A stretch of DNA of 64,000 nucleotides from Paenibacillus pedocola (GTDB lineage: Bacteria > Bacillota > Bacilli > Paenibacillales > Paenibacillaceae), in contig NZ_CP134223.1 of the NCBI RefSeq assembly GCF_031599675.1, positions 6,058,501 to 6,122,500 of the forward strand. The letters run 5' to 3'. A program made the translations under genes and the position numbers. This document shows, piece by piece, positions 42,303 to 51,807 of the stretch (position 1 is the stretch's first letter; each line of letters begins with the position of its first letter). The notes below the pieces were generated by a model, which ran no database searches, was not told the DNA's origin, and saw only the letters and a program-made list of their open reading frames with translations.

Positions 42303-42698
42303 TTAGTTCACCCTCTTGTTCTTGCAGGCCGGGCATACGCCTCCAAATACTACATGGGCATGGGAAATGGTATATCCGGTTTCCTCAGCCACTGTATTCA
42401 TCCATTCCTCCGGCACATGGGTCATTACTTCATCCACAGCACCGCAGACATCGCAAAGGATATGCTGGTGATCGTCCAGGCGGGCATCGTATCTGCTGGC
42501 GGCCTCACCCAGCTTCAGCTCACGGATCATCTGTTTATCTGTAAGATAACGCAGCGAGTTATACACCGTGCCGTAGGCCAGGTTATGTCCCTGCTCTACC
42601 AGCCGGTTCATCACTTCTGCGGCAGTCGGATGGTCATGCGAATTACGGACGATATCATAAACGGCTTGCCGCTGTGAGGTCAAATTCAGGTTTCTCAT
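42303..42698 (-). CDS. Fur-family regulator, PerR-like
   Basis: About 131 residues. A winged helix (LTSQRQAVYDIVRNSHDHPTAAEVMNRLVEQGHNLAYGTVYNSLRYL) is followed by a metal-sensing half: RYDARLDDHQH, CDVC and CPAC. The two CxxC pairs bind structural zinc; the Asp and HxH positions fit the PerR metal site that senses peroxide. ATG 42698 has AAAGGA about 9 bp upstream; the ATG at 42707 overlaps that site. Fur or Zur function cannot be excluded. Confidence 0.85.
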   Translation of the reverse strand: MRNLNLTSQRQAVYDIVRNSHDHPTAAEVMNRLVEQGHNLAYGTVYNSLRYLTDKQMIRELKLGEAASRYDARLDDHQHILCDVCGAVDEVMTHVPEEWMNTVAEETGYTISHAHVVFGGVCPACKNKRVN

Positions 42699-42771
42699 CT
42701 TTATCATCCTTTAATTTATTTTTAGATCAAGTATAAATCCTGAATACCCTAGCGTCAATCCAATCTGCCGC

Positions 42772-43869
42772 CTACCTGATCATTCCGGAATATTTCACCT
42801 CCACTGCAGCTTCCACCTGAAACTTCAGCCGGGGATACAACCTCTCCCAATCCCTGAATTCTGTGCTGTTATCCCAGTGACGGGCTCCATAGTGGATTCC
42901 CCAGCCGAAAGGGTCGAGTCCGCTATCCCGCACTTTATACAGCAAGGCTCCAACATCCTGATTCAGGGCTTCCGCCCCGGCGTCAGATATTTGCCGCAGC
43001 AGGCTGTGGGTGACGATCTCCTGCGTACTGCTCTCCTCGAGAATGCCCTTGATTTTGATTTTGTAGCGGATAGCAGGTCCGCCTTCCTTAGAGGTGATAA
43101 TCCGGTAGCTGGATGAGCTGCTCTCTGAATAGTACTGGTATCTCCCGTTATCCACCTTAGCCGGAAAATTCGTCCGCAGGTTAGAGCGGGTAAGCAGATT
43201 AAACAGCCTGGTTTCATTTGGGCTCAGCACCAGCCGGATTTTTTGTTTATCCAGCAGGGCGATTTTATTAATGAGAAACTGTTCTTTGCCCTGCGCTTCA
43301 ATAACCGGCAGAATGGGGTCCTTCCCGTTCTCATAGACATTCCTCATCAGCTGATACGAATATACACTGGCAATGAAAGGTGATTCTGTCCCTTGTCCGC
43401 TCATGGCCATAATCAGCGAGTTGGAGGGAATCCGCTCTGACGGGGGTTTTACCTCGATGACCTTAAGCGCTTCGGGGCGCCCAACGGCTATATTAAGAAT
43501 AAGCTGGATATCCCTGCGGCGCACGGCCCAGTCAAGGACATGCCTAATATCCTCCGCCGCAAGTTTTTCCCCTATGATCAGTGATTTACAGTGCACGTAG
43601 TCCAGTTCCTTCTCGACCTTGGATTTCATTCTGCGCAGCGCTTCGGAAATACTAGAGGATTCCTCGGTCAGAATCTGCATCTTTTCGTCAATCTTGGTCA
43701 CGTCCCCCTGGGGAATCGCAAGCTTCAGGCTGACCTTGAAATGTTCCTTTTGCTCTCCGGGATCAATGCCAATCGCTACCACAAATATCCGCCGGTCAAT
43801 ATCCTTATATTCACAGCCTGTTGTCAGACACAATAGCAGGAGCCCGATCACAAGCAGCAATCTCCTCAC
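42772..43869 (-). CDS. gerC: Ger(x)C-family spore germination lipoprotein
   Basis: The third subunit of a GerA-type germinant receptor. A signal peptide with lipobox CLTTGC near the start marks a lipoprotein, so the mature chain is anchored outside the inner spore membrane. The C-terminal GerC domain is complete. I start at GTG 43869, which overlaps the gerB stop codon by 4 bp and follows GGAGGCGG; a longer frame would hide the signal peptide. It has 365 residues. Confidence 0.92.
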   Translation of the reverse strand: MRRLLLVIGLLLLCLTTGCEYKDIDRRIFVVAIGIDPGEQKEHFKVSLKLAIPQGDVTKIDEKMQILTEESSSISEALRRMKSKVEKELDYVHCKSLIIGEKLAAEDIRHVLDWAVRRRDIQLILNIAVGRPEALKVIEVKPPSERIPSNSLIMAMSGQGTESPFIASVYSYQLMRNVYENGKDPILPVIEAQGKEQFLINKIALLDKQKIRLVLSPNETRLFNLLTRSNLRTNFPAKVDNGRYQYYSESSSSSYRIITSKEGGPAIRYKIKIKGILEESSTQEIVTHSLLRQISDAGAEALNQDVGALLYKVRDSGLDPFGWGIHYGARHWDNSTEFRDWERLYPRLKFQVEAAVEVKYSGMIR

Positions 43870-44966
43870 GGATTCCGCCTCCTCAGCACGGTATAACAGT
43901 AGAACAGCAGCATAATCAGCAGGAATTCCCCTCCCCAGCGGGCATGCAGAAACCATATGCCTAAAACATTAAGCTGGTATTGATCCAGCCTCATTAAGAT
44001 CAGGGTAATAACACTGAACAAGCCGAGTATAGCCGGCCCCCTCCATATGCTTGCCTTGGACTTTGGGCTTTTGCCGGAGGGAAACAGCCCGGTCAGCAGT
44101 TCCTTGCCCACATGCCAATGGATAATCACACTGGTGAGCGACAAATTAAGATAAGCGAAATAAAAAATAAACAGCATCCGCTCAATTAAAAAAGTATTTA
44201 TCCGGATACTGTCTGCCGTAGAAAACCACGTGTAAATATGTTTTTCCACCGCAACCGTGCCGAAGTAGCCGATGGGAACATAGAAGGTCAACAGCAGCAC
44301 TGCCAGTCCCTGAACCCCCAAGATCCAGCGGTGCTTCAGCCGCAGCTTGGGCAACACCCGGTTGAATACAGCCATATTGATATAACCGCTGAAGGAGAAC
44401 GTGGCTGCGGCAATGCTTTTGACGTCCGGTGCATGAGGAAAATAAGTAATGATCTGCAGAACAGCATCCCAGCTGAAATGCGGATTAGTCACCGCTTTGA
44501 TAAGCGTATACAGTATTAACGGCACGCTGATTCCCAGCATCACCTCCATCCCGTACAGCAGAGTCAGCGAATCTAGACAGGCGCAAAAACAGACAACAAT
44601 CAGAAAGCCGATTACTACCAGGTACGGGCCGGTATCCGGGCTGATAAATCGCAGTGTAATATCGACAAACGACAGGATCGTAATCAGTCCGGCTGCACAC
44701 CATAGAGCAGCGAAGATAACCATCAGCGGAATGGTGATACCTCTGGGAAACGTGGTGTCCATGATCTCCTGAACGCCTTTACCCGGAAACTTCGCCATGA
44801 GTGCGGTGAAAAGATAGATAAATACCGTTCCCACCACTACTGCCGCAAGGATTGAGGTTTGCGCTCCCTTAAAGCGTGTATCCACAAGTTCTCTCGGGAC
44901 AAAATTAATGATATTGATCAGGCTGTTCATTAAAAAAAGCCAGTAAAAATAGCGGCTCTGACTCAT
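43866..44966 (-). CDS. gerB: GerB-family germinant receptor permease subunit
   Basis: The 366 residues form about ten hydrophobic helices of the amino-acid-permease-like GerB fold, starting SQSRYFYWLFLMNSLINIINFVPRELVDTRFKGAQTSILAAVVVG. GerB subunits bind the germinant in the inner membrane of the spore. Its start codon overlaps the gerA stop by one base and its stop overlaps the gerC start, so the three are tightly coupled. Confidence 0.92.
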   Translation of the reverse strand: MSQSRYFYWLFLMNSLINIINFVPRELVDTRFKGAQTSILAAVVVGTVFIYLFTALMAKFPGKGVQEIMDTTFPRGITIPLMVIFAALWCAAGLITILSFVDITLRFISPDTGPYLVVIGFLIVVCFCACLDSLTLLYGMEVMLGISVPLILYTLIKAVTNPHFSWDAVLQIITYFPHAPDVKSIAAATFSFSGYINMAVFNRVLPKLRLKHRWILGVQGLAVLLLTFYVPIGYFGTVAVEKHIYTWFSTADSIRINTFLIERMLFIFYFAYLNLSLTSVIIHWHVGKELLTGLFPSGKSPKSKASIWRGPAILGLFSVITLILMRLDQYQLNVLGIWFLHARWGGEFLLIMLLFYCYTVLRRRNP

Positions 44967-46336
44967 CAGTGCCCGCCACCCTTCTGCTTGCCGGAGGTTC
45001 CGAGGCTATCCAGGAAGAACATTCTGAAATACGGCTGGCCGAAGCTGCGCTGGCTGCACAGATACATCGTAAATCCGACCAGGCAGACCACCACACCAAC
45101 TAGGCCGAGAATAGCTGCCGCTATAATAAAGAAATATTTCAGCACACGGATCGAGAAGCTCATCATATTCAGAGGAATCATGAAATTGGAGATCGCCACC
45201 GCCGACACCAGAATGATCATAAAATTACCAACCAGTCCGGCCGCCGTTGCAGCCTGCCCAAGAATCAGACCGCCGACTGTCGTTGCCGTCGGTCCGATCG
45301 CACGGGGCAGCCGCAGGCTCGCCTCTGTCAGAAACTCCATCATGACCAGCATAATCAGCACTTCCACAAAGGAAGGATATGGGACGGTTGCCCGGCTCCC
45401 GGCAATCAGCAATGCAATCTGCACACGAACAATTTCCGGATTATAGGAGGCAAAGGCTACGTACAGCGCCGGCAGCCACAGCGTCATGGCTACGCCGGCC
45501 ACCCGCAGCAGCTTCAGGAACCGGCCTACAAAAGGAAGCTGGATCTTGTCATCCATCGCCACAAAAAAATCATTGAAGATTACCGGCAGCAGGATCGCGA
45601 AGCCTGTAGTATCCAGCAACACCGCAATTTTTCCCTCGGCCAGATTAAACACGACCCGGTCCGGCCTTTCAGTCACTATGGTTTTCGGAAAGATACGCAT
45701 CTTGTCACTTCTGATATATTTCTCAAGTTCTCCTGAAGCCTGTAAAATATCTATTCTCAGTGTCCCGAGCCTTTCCCGCAGCTCGTCCAGCACCTGATGG
45801 TTCACCCGGCTGTCATCGTACAGGATGGCCACCTTAGTTCTTGAAATATTTCCGATCACCATCGATTCCATTTTGAGTTCTGCGGATTGATAGCGCCGGC
45901 GGATCAGGTTCAGGTTCACTGCCAGGTTTTCGGTCAGCGCATCCGATGGACCCTGTGTCACACTTTCCGTCATGTTCTCACTGACACTTCTAGTCTCCGC
46001 CTTCAGGGCATCGAAGAAGCATAATTCCCCCTCGACGTGGACACAGGCATAACCGCTCAGCATCAGCTCCAGCACCTGCTTTCCTGTCTTTCCCTCTTCG
46101 CTGCCGGGATAGGAGTTCAGATACTCTGAATAAACCGCCGGATTATCTATCTCGTAAAAGGGTGCAATAATACTCCGGTTAATGATCTGCGGGTCGGTAA
46201 TGCTTTTGATATACAGTAAGCCTGCCTTCCCCGAAGGCGCCGTCAGCATTCTTTCCTCCAGGTCCGCAAAATGGTCGAGCTGTCCTTTGATCCATTCCAC
46301 GGATATTTTCTCCACGATCTGCTGCACAGGCATCAT
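44966..46336 (-). CDS. gerA: GerA-family germinant receptor subunit
   Basis: The 456 residues show a long N-terminal cytoplasmic domain (res. 1-250) and a C-terminal part with about five membrane helices. Family signatures include FNLAEGKIAVLLDTTGFAILLPVIFNDFF and RAIGPTATTVGGLILGQAATAAGLVG. GerA, GerB and GerC together release dormancy when nutrients appear. GAGGAGG-like sequence precedes the ATG. Expression in the forespore from sigma-G would be expected, but I did not verify a promoter. Confidence 0.93.
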   Translation of the reverse strand: MMPVQQIVEKISVEWIKGQLDHFADLEERMLTAPSGKAGLLYIKSITDPQIINRSIIAPFYEIDNPAVYSEYLNSYPGSEEGKTGKQVLELMLSGYACVHVEGELCFFDALKAETRSVSENMTESVTQGPSDALTENLAVNLNLIRRRYQSAELKMESMVIGNISRTKVAILYDDSRVNHQVLDELRERLGTLRIDILQASGELEKYIRSDKMRIFPKTIVTERPDRVVFNLAEGKIAVLLDTTGFAILLPVIFNDFFVAMDDKIQLPFVGRFLKLLRVAGVAMTLWLPALYVAFASYNPEIVRVQIALLIAGSRATVPYPSFVEVLIMLVMMEFLTEASLRLPRAIGPTATTVGGLILGQAATAAGLVGNFMIILVSAVAISNFMIPLNMMSFSIRVLKYFFIIAAAILGLVGVVVCLVGFTMYLCSQRSFGQPYFRMFFLDSLGTSGKQKGGGH

Positions 46337-46424
46337 TATCCTCCTCTGCCGGAATCTCCGGAAGCTAAGCCTTATTTTGGTACAGCACTCGTTATTTCAT
46401 GCACCTGGGGCTGTCAGGTTTCTT

Positions 46425-46442
46425 TTACCAGTAATGTGGTAA
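46425..46442. promoter_or_regulatory. Perfect inverted repeat TTACCA-N6-TGGTAA
   Basis: An 18-bp palindrome lies in the 144-bp divergent region between gerA and the yhfW-like gene, about 39 bp before the latter's start codon. It could be an operator for either side; the regulator is unknown. Confidence 0.4.
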
Positions 46443-46480
46443 TAAATGAAATGAAATATTGCATATGGAGGGATCGGATA

Positions 46481-48034
46481 ATGAATACATCGAACATGAA
46501 CTCACAAGGTCTTCCCCAATTTCCGGAATCGTTATGGAGAGGTACGACTGAGCTGCCTTCCTTTCCGAGGCTTGCGGAAGACCATGTTACAGATGTAGCA
46601 ATCGTAGGTGCAGGAATAACGGGGATTACGGCGGCCTATCTCCTTAGTAAGGCTGGCTATAAGGTCACCCTGCTGGAAGCAGGGGAGATTCTTACCGGAA
46701 CTACCGGATTTACCACAGCCAAGATCACTGCCCAGCACGGAATGATCTATGATGATCTGCTGAGTCATTTCGGTGAGGAGCAGGCGCGGGCTTACTTCCA
46801 ATCTCATAGTGAATCGCTGGAGTGGATCCTTGCCACAGCCGGAGAGCTGGATATTTCCTGCAGAATTCATCATGAGTCCGCCTATCTTTATGCCGATCAG
46901 GGAGACGAAAAAACGCTGAAGCAGCTGGAAAAGGAGTTCAAGGCTTACGAGAAGCTGGGTCTGCCGGGAGAATGGCTGGACCATGTCCCGCTGCCGCTGA
47001 TGGCCGGAGGAGCCATTAAGCTGGCAGGGCAAGCACGTTTCCATCCTCTGGAATACCTTAAGGGGATGCTGCAGGCTGTCCTCGACAAAGGCGGCATTGT
47101 CTACGAGCACACCACGATCGGCGAGAAGGTGGACAAAGGCGACCGCCTGACGCTGTACACCGAAGGCAGCGAGCATCAAATCCGCTGCCGTCATGCCATC
47201 TCCGCCTCCCATTTCCCGTTCTATGACGGAGGCGGGCTATACTTCACACGCCTGCATGCTGACCGTTCCTACGCTCTGGCAATCGAGCCGGAAACGGACT
47301 TTGAGGGCGGCATGTACCTCAGCGCCGGAAATCCTACACGTTCTCTGCGTGCCGTGGAATGGGGCGACAAGAGACTTGTGATTGTCGGAGGAGAGAACCA
47401 CAAAACCGGGCAGGGGATCTGCACCTTTGGCCACTATGAGAGGCTGGAGCTGTTCGCCGGAGAATTGCTGGGGATTAAGCAAATTCCCTTCCGCTGGTCA
47501 GCACAGGACCTCGTTACACTGGATAGAGTCCCTTACATCGGACGGGCAGCAGAAGATGAAGAAATCTATATCGCCACCGGCTACGGTAAATGGGGGATGA
47601 CCAGCGGAACGCTGGCTGCACGTATGATCGCAGATCAGATTCAGGGGAAGACGAATCCATACAGCAGCCTGTACGATCCTTCCCGCTTCAAGGCCAACCC
47701 CGGCATCAAAAACTTCATTGTTCAGAACGCCAATGTCGCCAAAGAGCTGGTGGCCGGCAAAGTGGAGATTATCCGCAAAAAGACAAGCGATCTTGAGCCG
47801 GATGAGGGCGCGGTTGTCTTTCATGACGGCAAACGCGTCGGGGCTTACCGTGACCCTGAAGGGCAGCTGCATCTGGTCGACCGGACCTGCACCCATATGG
47901 GCTGTGAATGCGAGTGGAATAACGCCGAACGTTCCTGGGATTGCCCTTGTCACGGCTCCCGCTTCTCCTATGAGGGTAAGGTGCTGGAGGGCCCGGCTAC
48001 ATTGCCGCTTACGAAGCTTACGCCGGAAAAGTGA
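46481..48034 (+). CDS. yhfW: FAD-dependent oxidoreductase with C-terminal Rieske domain (YhfW-like)
   Basis: About 517 residues. The N-terminal half is a DAO-type flavin domain with VTDVAIVGAGITGITAAYLLSKAGYKVTLLEAG. The C-terminal Rieske [2Fe-2S] motifs are CTHMGCECEWN and CPCHGSRFSYEG. The layout matches B. subtilis YhfW, whose substrate is not known. ATG 46481 has GGAGGG about 9 bp upstream; the frame reaches back to 46271 but without family sequence. It heads a probable cluster with the two genes that follow. Confidence 0.92.
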   Translation: MNTSNMNSQGLPQFPESLWRGTTELPSFPRLAEDHVTDVAIVGAGITGITAAYLLSKAGYKVTLLEAGEILTGTTGFTTAKITAQHGMIYDDLLSHFGEEQARAYFQSHSESLEWILATAGELDISCRIHHESAYLYADQGDEKTLKQLEKEFKAYEKLGLPGEWLDHVPLPLMAGGAIKLAGQARFHPLEYLKGMLQAVLDKGGIVYEHTTIGEKVDKGDRLTLYTEGSEHQIRCRHAISASHFPFYDGGGLYFTRLHADRSYALAIEPETDFEGGMYLSAGNPTRSLRAVEWGDKRLVIVGGENHKTGQGICTFGHYERLELFAGELLGIKQIPFRWSAQDLVTLDRVPYIGRAAEDEEIYIATGYGKWGMTSGTLAARMIADQIQGKTNPYSSLYDPSRFKANPGIKNFIVQNANVAKELVAGKVEIIRKKTSDLEPDEGAVVFHDGKRVGAYRDPEGQLHLVDRTCTHMGCECEWNNAERSWDCPCHGSRFSYEGKVLEGPATLPLTKLTPEK

Positions 48035-48112
48035 TTGTCCGCTTCCGCTCAGGTATAATAGGGTTGTAAAGGAACCTCAATAATCGAGCGATAGGGAGCG
48101 TGAAGAAAGGTC

Positions 48113-48832
48113 ATGGATTTAAGAGGAAAAAGCATTGTGATCACAGGTGCCGGTAAAGGAATCGGCAAAGCATTAGCGATGGCATTAGCCAAAGAGGGCG
48201 CAAACCTGGGCCTGATCTCCAGAACATCTGCGGATCTGGAGGCACTGAAATCAGCCTTGACCGAAGTCTATGATGTCAAGGTAAGCATTGCTGTAGCCGA
48301 TATTTCTGTACGTGAAGAGGCGGAGCGGGCCGTTGTCTCGCTGCAGCATGAGCTGGGTGCCTTCGATGCGCTGATTAATAATGCCGGGATCGCCAAATTC
48401 GGCACCTTCCTGGAAATGGATCCGGCTGACTGGGAGAAGCACATGGAGGTCAATCTGTTCGGTACCTATTATGTAACCCGTGCAGCTCTGCCAGCCATGA
48501 TTGAGCGCAGCAGCGGTAACATCATCAACATTTCCTCCACAGCCGGTGAACGCGGCTTTGCTACCGGTTCGGCCTACTGTGCCTCCAAGTTTGCCCTTAT
48601 GGGCATGACTGAAGCACTCGCCCAGGAGGTGCGCAAGCACAATATCCGGGTCGTGGCGCTGACGCCAAGCACAGTTAATACAGGTCTGGCCGAAAATGCC
48701 GGCCTCAAGATCGGCGATGAAGACCGGATGATGCAGCCGGAGGATGTAGCCGAACTGACCTTAGCTGCACTGAAGCTGCCGGATCGCGTATTCCTGAAAA
48801 CCGCAGGCATCTGGACGACTAATCCGCAATAA
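48113..48832 (+). CDS. yoxD: Short-chain dehydrogenase/reductase, YoxD-like
   Basis: The 239 residues carry the NADP motif TGAGKGIGKALAMAL, catalytic Ser and YxxxK in ISSTAGERGFATGSAYCASKFAL and the C-terminal VALTPSTVNTGLA region. Sequence is very close in pattern to B. subtilis YoxD, annotated as a 3-oxoacyl-ACP reductase homologue; a FabG role is not shown. It starts 78 bp after the Rieske oxidoreductase. Confidence 0.92.
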   Translation: MDLRGKSIVITGAGKGIGKALAMALAKEGANLGLISRTSADLEALKSALTEVYDVKVSIAVADISVREEAERAVVSLQHELGAFDALINNAGIAKFGTFLEMDPADWEKHMEVNLFGTYYVTRAALPAMIERSSGNIINISSTAGERGFATGSAYCASKFALMGMTEALAQEVRKHNIRVVALTPSTVNTGLAENAGLKIGDEDRMMQPEDVAELTLAALKLPDRVFLKTAGIWTTNPQ

Positions 48833-48890
48833 ATAAGCTTGGCTTAGCTGATACTTTACGACACTTTGACTTTGAGGGGGAACTGCTATT

Positions 48891-49202
48891 ATGCTGGTCA
48901 TCACCAATACAATAAAGGTCAAGGAAGGCCACGGGGCAACCCTGGCCCAGCGTTTTGGAGGGGCAAACGGCGTACAGGCCATGCCCGGCTTTGTCCGGCT
49001 GGAAGTATGGCACAGTGCCGCCAAAGAAGGCGTGGAAGAGCTGAAAGTCTGCACCGTATGGGAGAACGAGGAAGCGTTCAAGGGCTGGACAGCCAGCCCC
49101 TCCTTCCGCGAATCACACCGCGGGGCTGGCGGAAATGAAGTCATCCTGGGCGCTTCGCTCGACAAATACGAGCTTGTGATCAGCCGCCAGCCGGAGCAAT
49201 AA
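48891..49202 (+). CDS. hmoA: HmoA-type heme-degrading monooxygenase (ABM fold)
   Basis: The 103 residues have the small ABM/IsdG fold: MLVITNTIKVKEGHGATLAQRFGGANGVQAMPGFVRLEVW and VCTVWENEEAFKGWTASPSFRESH. B. subtilis HmoA of this type opens heme and releases iron. It is the third gene of a same-strand group with yhfW and yoxD and is followed by a strong terminator. Heme degradation is inferred from family membership. Confidence 0.85.
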   Translation: MLVITNTIKVKEGHGATLAQRFGGANGVQAMPGFVRLEVWHSAAKEGVEELKVCTVWENEEAFKGWTASPSFRESHRGAGGNEVILGASLDKYELVISRQPEQ

Positions 49203-49236
49203 ATATCCCCCTGCATACCGCAGCAGGTTATACAGG

Positions 49237-49293
49237 AACAGGGATGCCAGCCTTAGACCTTAAAGGTCTAAGCGAAGGCATCCCTGTTTGTTG
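49237..49293. terminator. Long terminator hairpin after hmoA
   Basis: AACAGGGATGCC pairs with GGCATCCCTGTT; inside is a second perfect stem, CTTAGACCT with AGGTCTAAG. The whole hairpin is about 52 nt, and TTGTTGTTC follows. It separates convergent genes. Confidence 0.88.
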
Positions 49294-49313
49294 TTCAGGC
49301 TTAAGCTGCAGCC

Positions 49314-51536
49314 TTAATAATGTTCATCGGCGCTGGCAGGCAGCGGTTTCTCCAGCTCCTGATGCTTGCCGGGCCAGAATGCCAGGCGGCCAAAGAGCAC
49401 GGTGATCGCCGGCACCAGAAACGGCCGGACGATGAAGGTATCTAGCAGCACCCCGATTGCGGTAATGATGCCAAACTGCACCAGTACTTGAATCGGCAGG
49501 CTGGCAAGGACAGCGAAGGTTCCTGCCAGAATAAGCCCGGCGGAGGTAATGACCGATCCGGTTTCATTAACCCCTTCAGCAATCGCCTGCTTCAGCGGCA
49601 TCCGTTTGCGCTTCTTCCAGATATTGGAGATCATGAAGATATTATAATCCTCACCGAGTGCAACCAGGAAAACGAAGGAATACAGCGGAATCGATCCCTG
49701 AATCGCATCAGCGCCCAGTACATAGTGAATGATAATCCAGCCGAGCCCAAGGGCCGAGAAGAAGGACAGAATGACGGTTGCCACCAAGTAGACGGTTGCC
49801 GTCACCGACCGCAGATAGATCAGCAGCAGCAGGGTAATCATTCCGATAACCACCGGTATGATCAGGTCGGTATCGCGTTCACCCAGCTCTTTGGTATCAT
49901 ACTGGGTTGCCGTCTGCCCGCTGATCCATACACTGTCTTCCGCATGATCCAGGCCTGATTCAACCAGCGCCTGCTCAGCCGTTTCCTGCAGCGCTGGAAT
50001 ATGGCTCATCGCCTCAAGTGAATACGGATTGCTCTTGAATTCAATATCAAAGCCTACAATATCCTTATTGACCGCACCCTGTTGCGGGTCGGATACCGTA
50101 CTTATATAGGAGATCCCTCCCAAAACGGCCTTAAAGTCTTCTCCGCTTACTTTTCCTTGCGTATCAATGATCAGCTTAGCGGGAGCCAGCTCCCCGGGGG
50201 AGAATTGCGAGCCGATCAGATCAAAGCCTTCCCGCGACTCCATATCCTCCGGAAAAGAAGACAAGATATCATATGTGAATTTAATCCCGCTGGAGAAGGA
50301 GGCCAGAATGCCAAGACCGATAATCGTTACCGCCACAATCGTCCAGGGACGGGAGACCACCAGGCCGCCGATCCCCTTTTTGCGGGTTTTGGGCTTTGGA
50401 GCCGGTTTGCCTTTGGCTCTTGCGCGCTCTGCTTCCATCTGCGGTGTGCGCGGCACAAACGGGAAGAACGACATCCGCCCGAAGATCGCCAGCAGAGCCG
50501 GCACCAGTGTCAGGCTGGCGATACCCATAATAAGAATGGATACGCTGAACGGAACCGCAAAGCGGTGATAGGCTCCATACTTCGCCAGCAGCAATGCAAA
50601 CAGCGCAAGCACGACCGTGAAGCCGCTCATCGCAATCGCTCCGGAAGAATGGGTGATCGCACTAAGCAGTGCGCGCCCTTTGTTCTCTTCCACTTTAAGC
50701 ATCTGACGGAACCGCGAGATCAGGAAGAGGCAATAGTCGGTTCCCGCGCCGAACAGCAGCACGGTCATAATCGATACAGCCTGGGAATCGACAGCAATCC
50801 AGCCCTCCCGGGCCATAAGTCCAAGCAGCGGACTCGTCACGCCATAGGCAAATCCTACCGCTACCAGCGGAATCAGCGCCAGAATCGGCGAACGGTAGAT
50901 CAGCAGCAGGAATACGAGCACCAGAACGACCGTCGCGATCAGCAAGGAGACATCCGCATCCTTGAACAGGCCGGTTGCATCAATAGAAATTCCAACAGGG
51001 CCGGATACCCGCATGCTCAGTTCACTGCTGTCCACCTTAGCCGCAGCAGGATCACTGCCCGTCTCCGTACTAATGATTGACTTCATTTCCGTTATCGCTT
51101 CACCCAGCTGATCACTGTCTGCGGTCTTATCAAAGAGCACCGGTGTGACCAGTGTACTGCGGTCCTCCGACAGTGAGGCCTGCAGCGCCTGCGGCGGCAG
51201 CTGTCCGAGCGGCGGTACATAATTCTGATGCGGTAGCGGTTTCTGCTCCAGCTTGCCGTATACCGCAATAATATGTACTAAATCCTCCTCCGATAAACCG
51301 CCTTCCCGGTGCCACACCAGCAGTGCCGGCACACCGCTGCCGCTTGGAAACTCCTGTTCCGCAACAGCAGCTGCCCGTACGGACTGGGCGGTTTCGGGAA
51401 GATTTTGCGCATTGTTCAGTACCTGCGAATTTACGGAAGGCCACAGAACTGTAAGTATCCCCACCAGCACAATCCATATCAGCAGAGTGATCCATTTTGT
51501 AGTACGGCCTGCCACCCATTTCCCGTAGCCCGACAT
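49314..51536 (-). CDS. ydfJ: MMPL-family transporter (YdfJ-like)
   Basis: This RND-superfamily protein of 740 residues exports lipids or hydrophobic compounds. Two sets of membrane helices (res. 14-34 plus about 180-370, and about 405-425 plus 560-710) flank two extracellular domains. Motifs GAGTDYCLFLISRFRQ and ALGEDYNIFMISN match the MMPL signature. B. subtilis YdfJ is similar in size. A cytoplasmic loop rich in Lys and Pro (about 370-395) joins the halves. It has no adjacent regulator; the cargo is unknown. Confidence 0.92.
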   Translation of the reverse strand: MSGYGKWVAGRTTKWITLLIWIVLVGILTVLWPSVNSQVLNNAQNLPETAQSVRAAAVAEQEFPSGSGVPALLVWHREGGLSEEDLVHIIAVYGKLEQKPLPHQNYVPPLGQLPPQALQASLSEDRSTLVTPVLFDKTADSDQLGEAITEMKSIISTETGSDPAAAKVDSSELSMRVSGPVGISIDATGLFKDADVSLLIATVVLVLVFLLLIYRSPILALIPLVAVGFAYGVTSPLLGLMAREGWIAVDSQAVSIMTVLLFGAGTDYCLFLISRFRQMLKVEENKGRALLSAITHSSGAIAMSGFTVVLALFALLLAKYGAYHRFAVPFSVSILIMGIASLTLVPALLAIFGRMSFFPFVPRTPQMEAERARAKGKPAPKPKTRKKGIGGLVVSRPWTIVAVTIIGLGILASFSSGIKFTYDILSSFPEDMESREGFDLIGSQFSPGELAPAKLIIDTQGKVSGEDFKAVLGGISYISTVSDPQQGAVNKDIVGFDIEFKSNPYSLEAMSHIPALQETAEQALVESGLDHAEDSVWISGQTATQYDTKELGERDTDLIIPVVIGMITLLLLIYLRSVTATVYLVATVILSFFSALGLGWIIIHYVLGADAIQGSIPLYSFVFLVALGEDYNIFMISNIWKKRKRMPLKQAIAEGVNETGSVITSAGLILAGTFAVLASLPIQVLVQFGIITAIGVLLDTFIVRPFLVPAITVLFGRLAFWPGKHQELEKPLPASADEHY

Positions 51537-51707
51537 TTGATCAATCCTCTCTTTACCCCGGCCCCCACAAAAATGAGCCGCGGGTCATTTTATTACCCTT
51601 ATCATATATACCCTAAAATTTTTAAGCAAATCTTTTTTTATAGACTGTGAATTTAATATAGCTTCACTTCTTTCATTCTTCACTTTATTGTCCCCTCTGA
51701 TACAGGA

Positions 51708-51757
51708 AACGCCCCTCTGTTTCTAGTAGTATAAGTCTACTGAAACAGAAGGGCGTT
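51708..51757. terminator. Hairpin between the MMPL and ABC exporter genes
   Basis: A roughly 21-bp stem (AACGCCCCTCTGTTTCTAG with its near-complement) lies downstream of the yfiC-like gene. The T-run is short (TTTCC), so it may be a terminator or another structured element. Confidence 0.6.
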
Positions 51758-51807
51758 CGTCCTTTGTGGTAACTATTCTAATTAAAGCGGGTTAGGCTGC
51801 TCTATCT

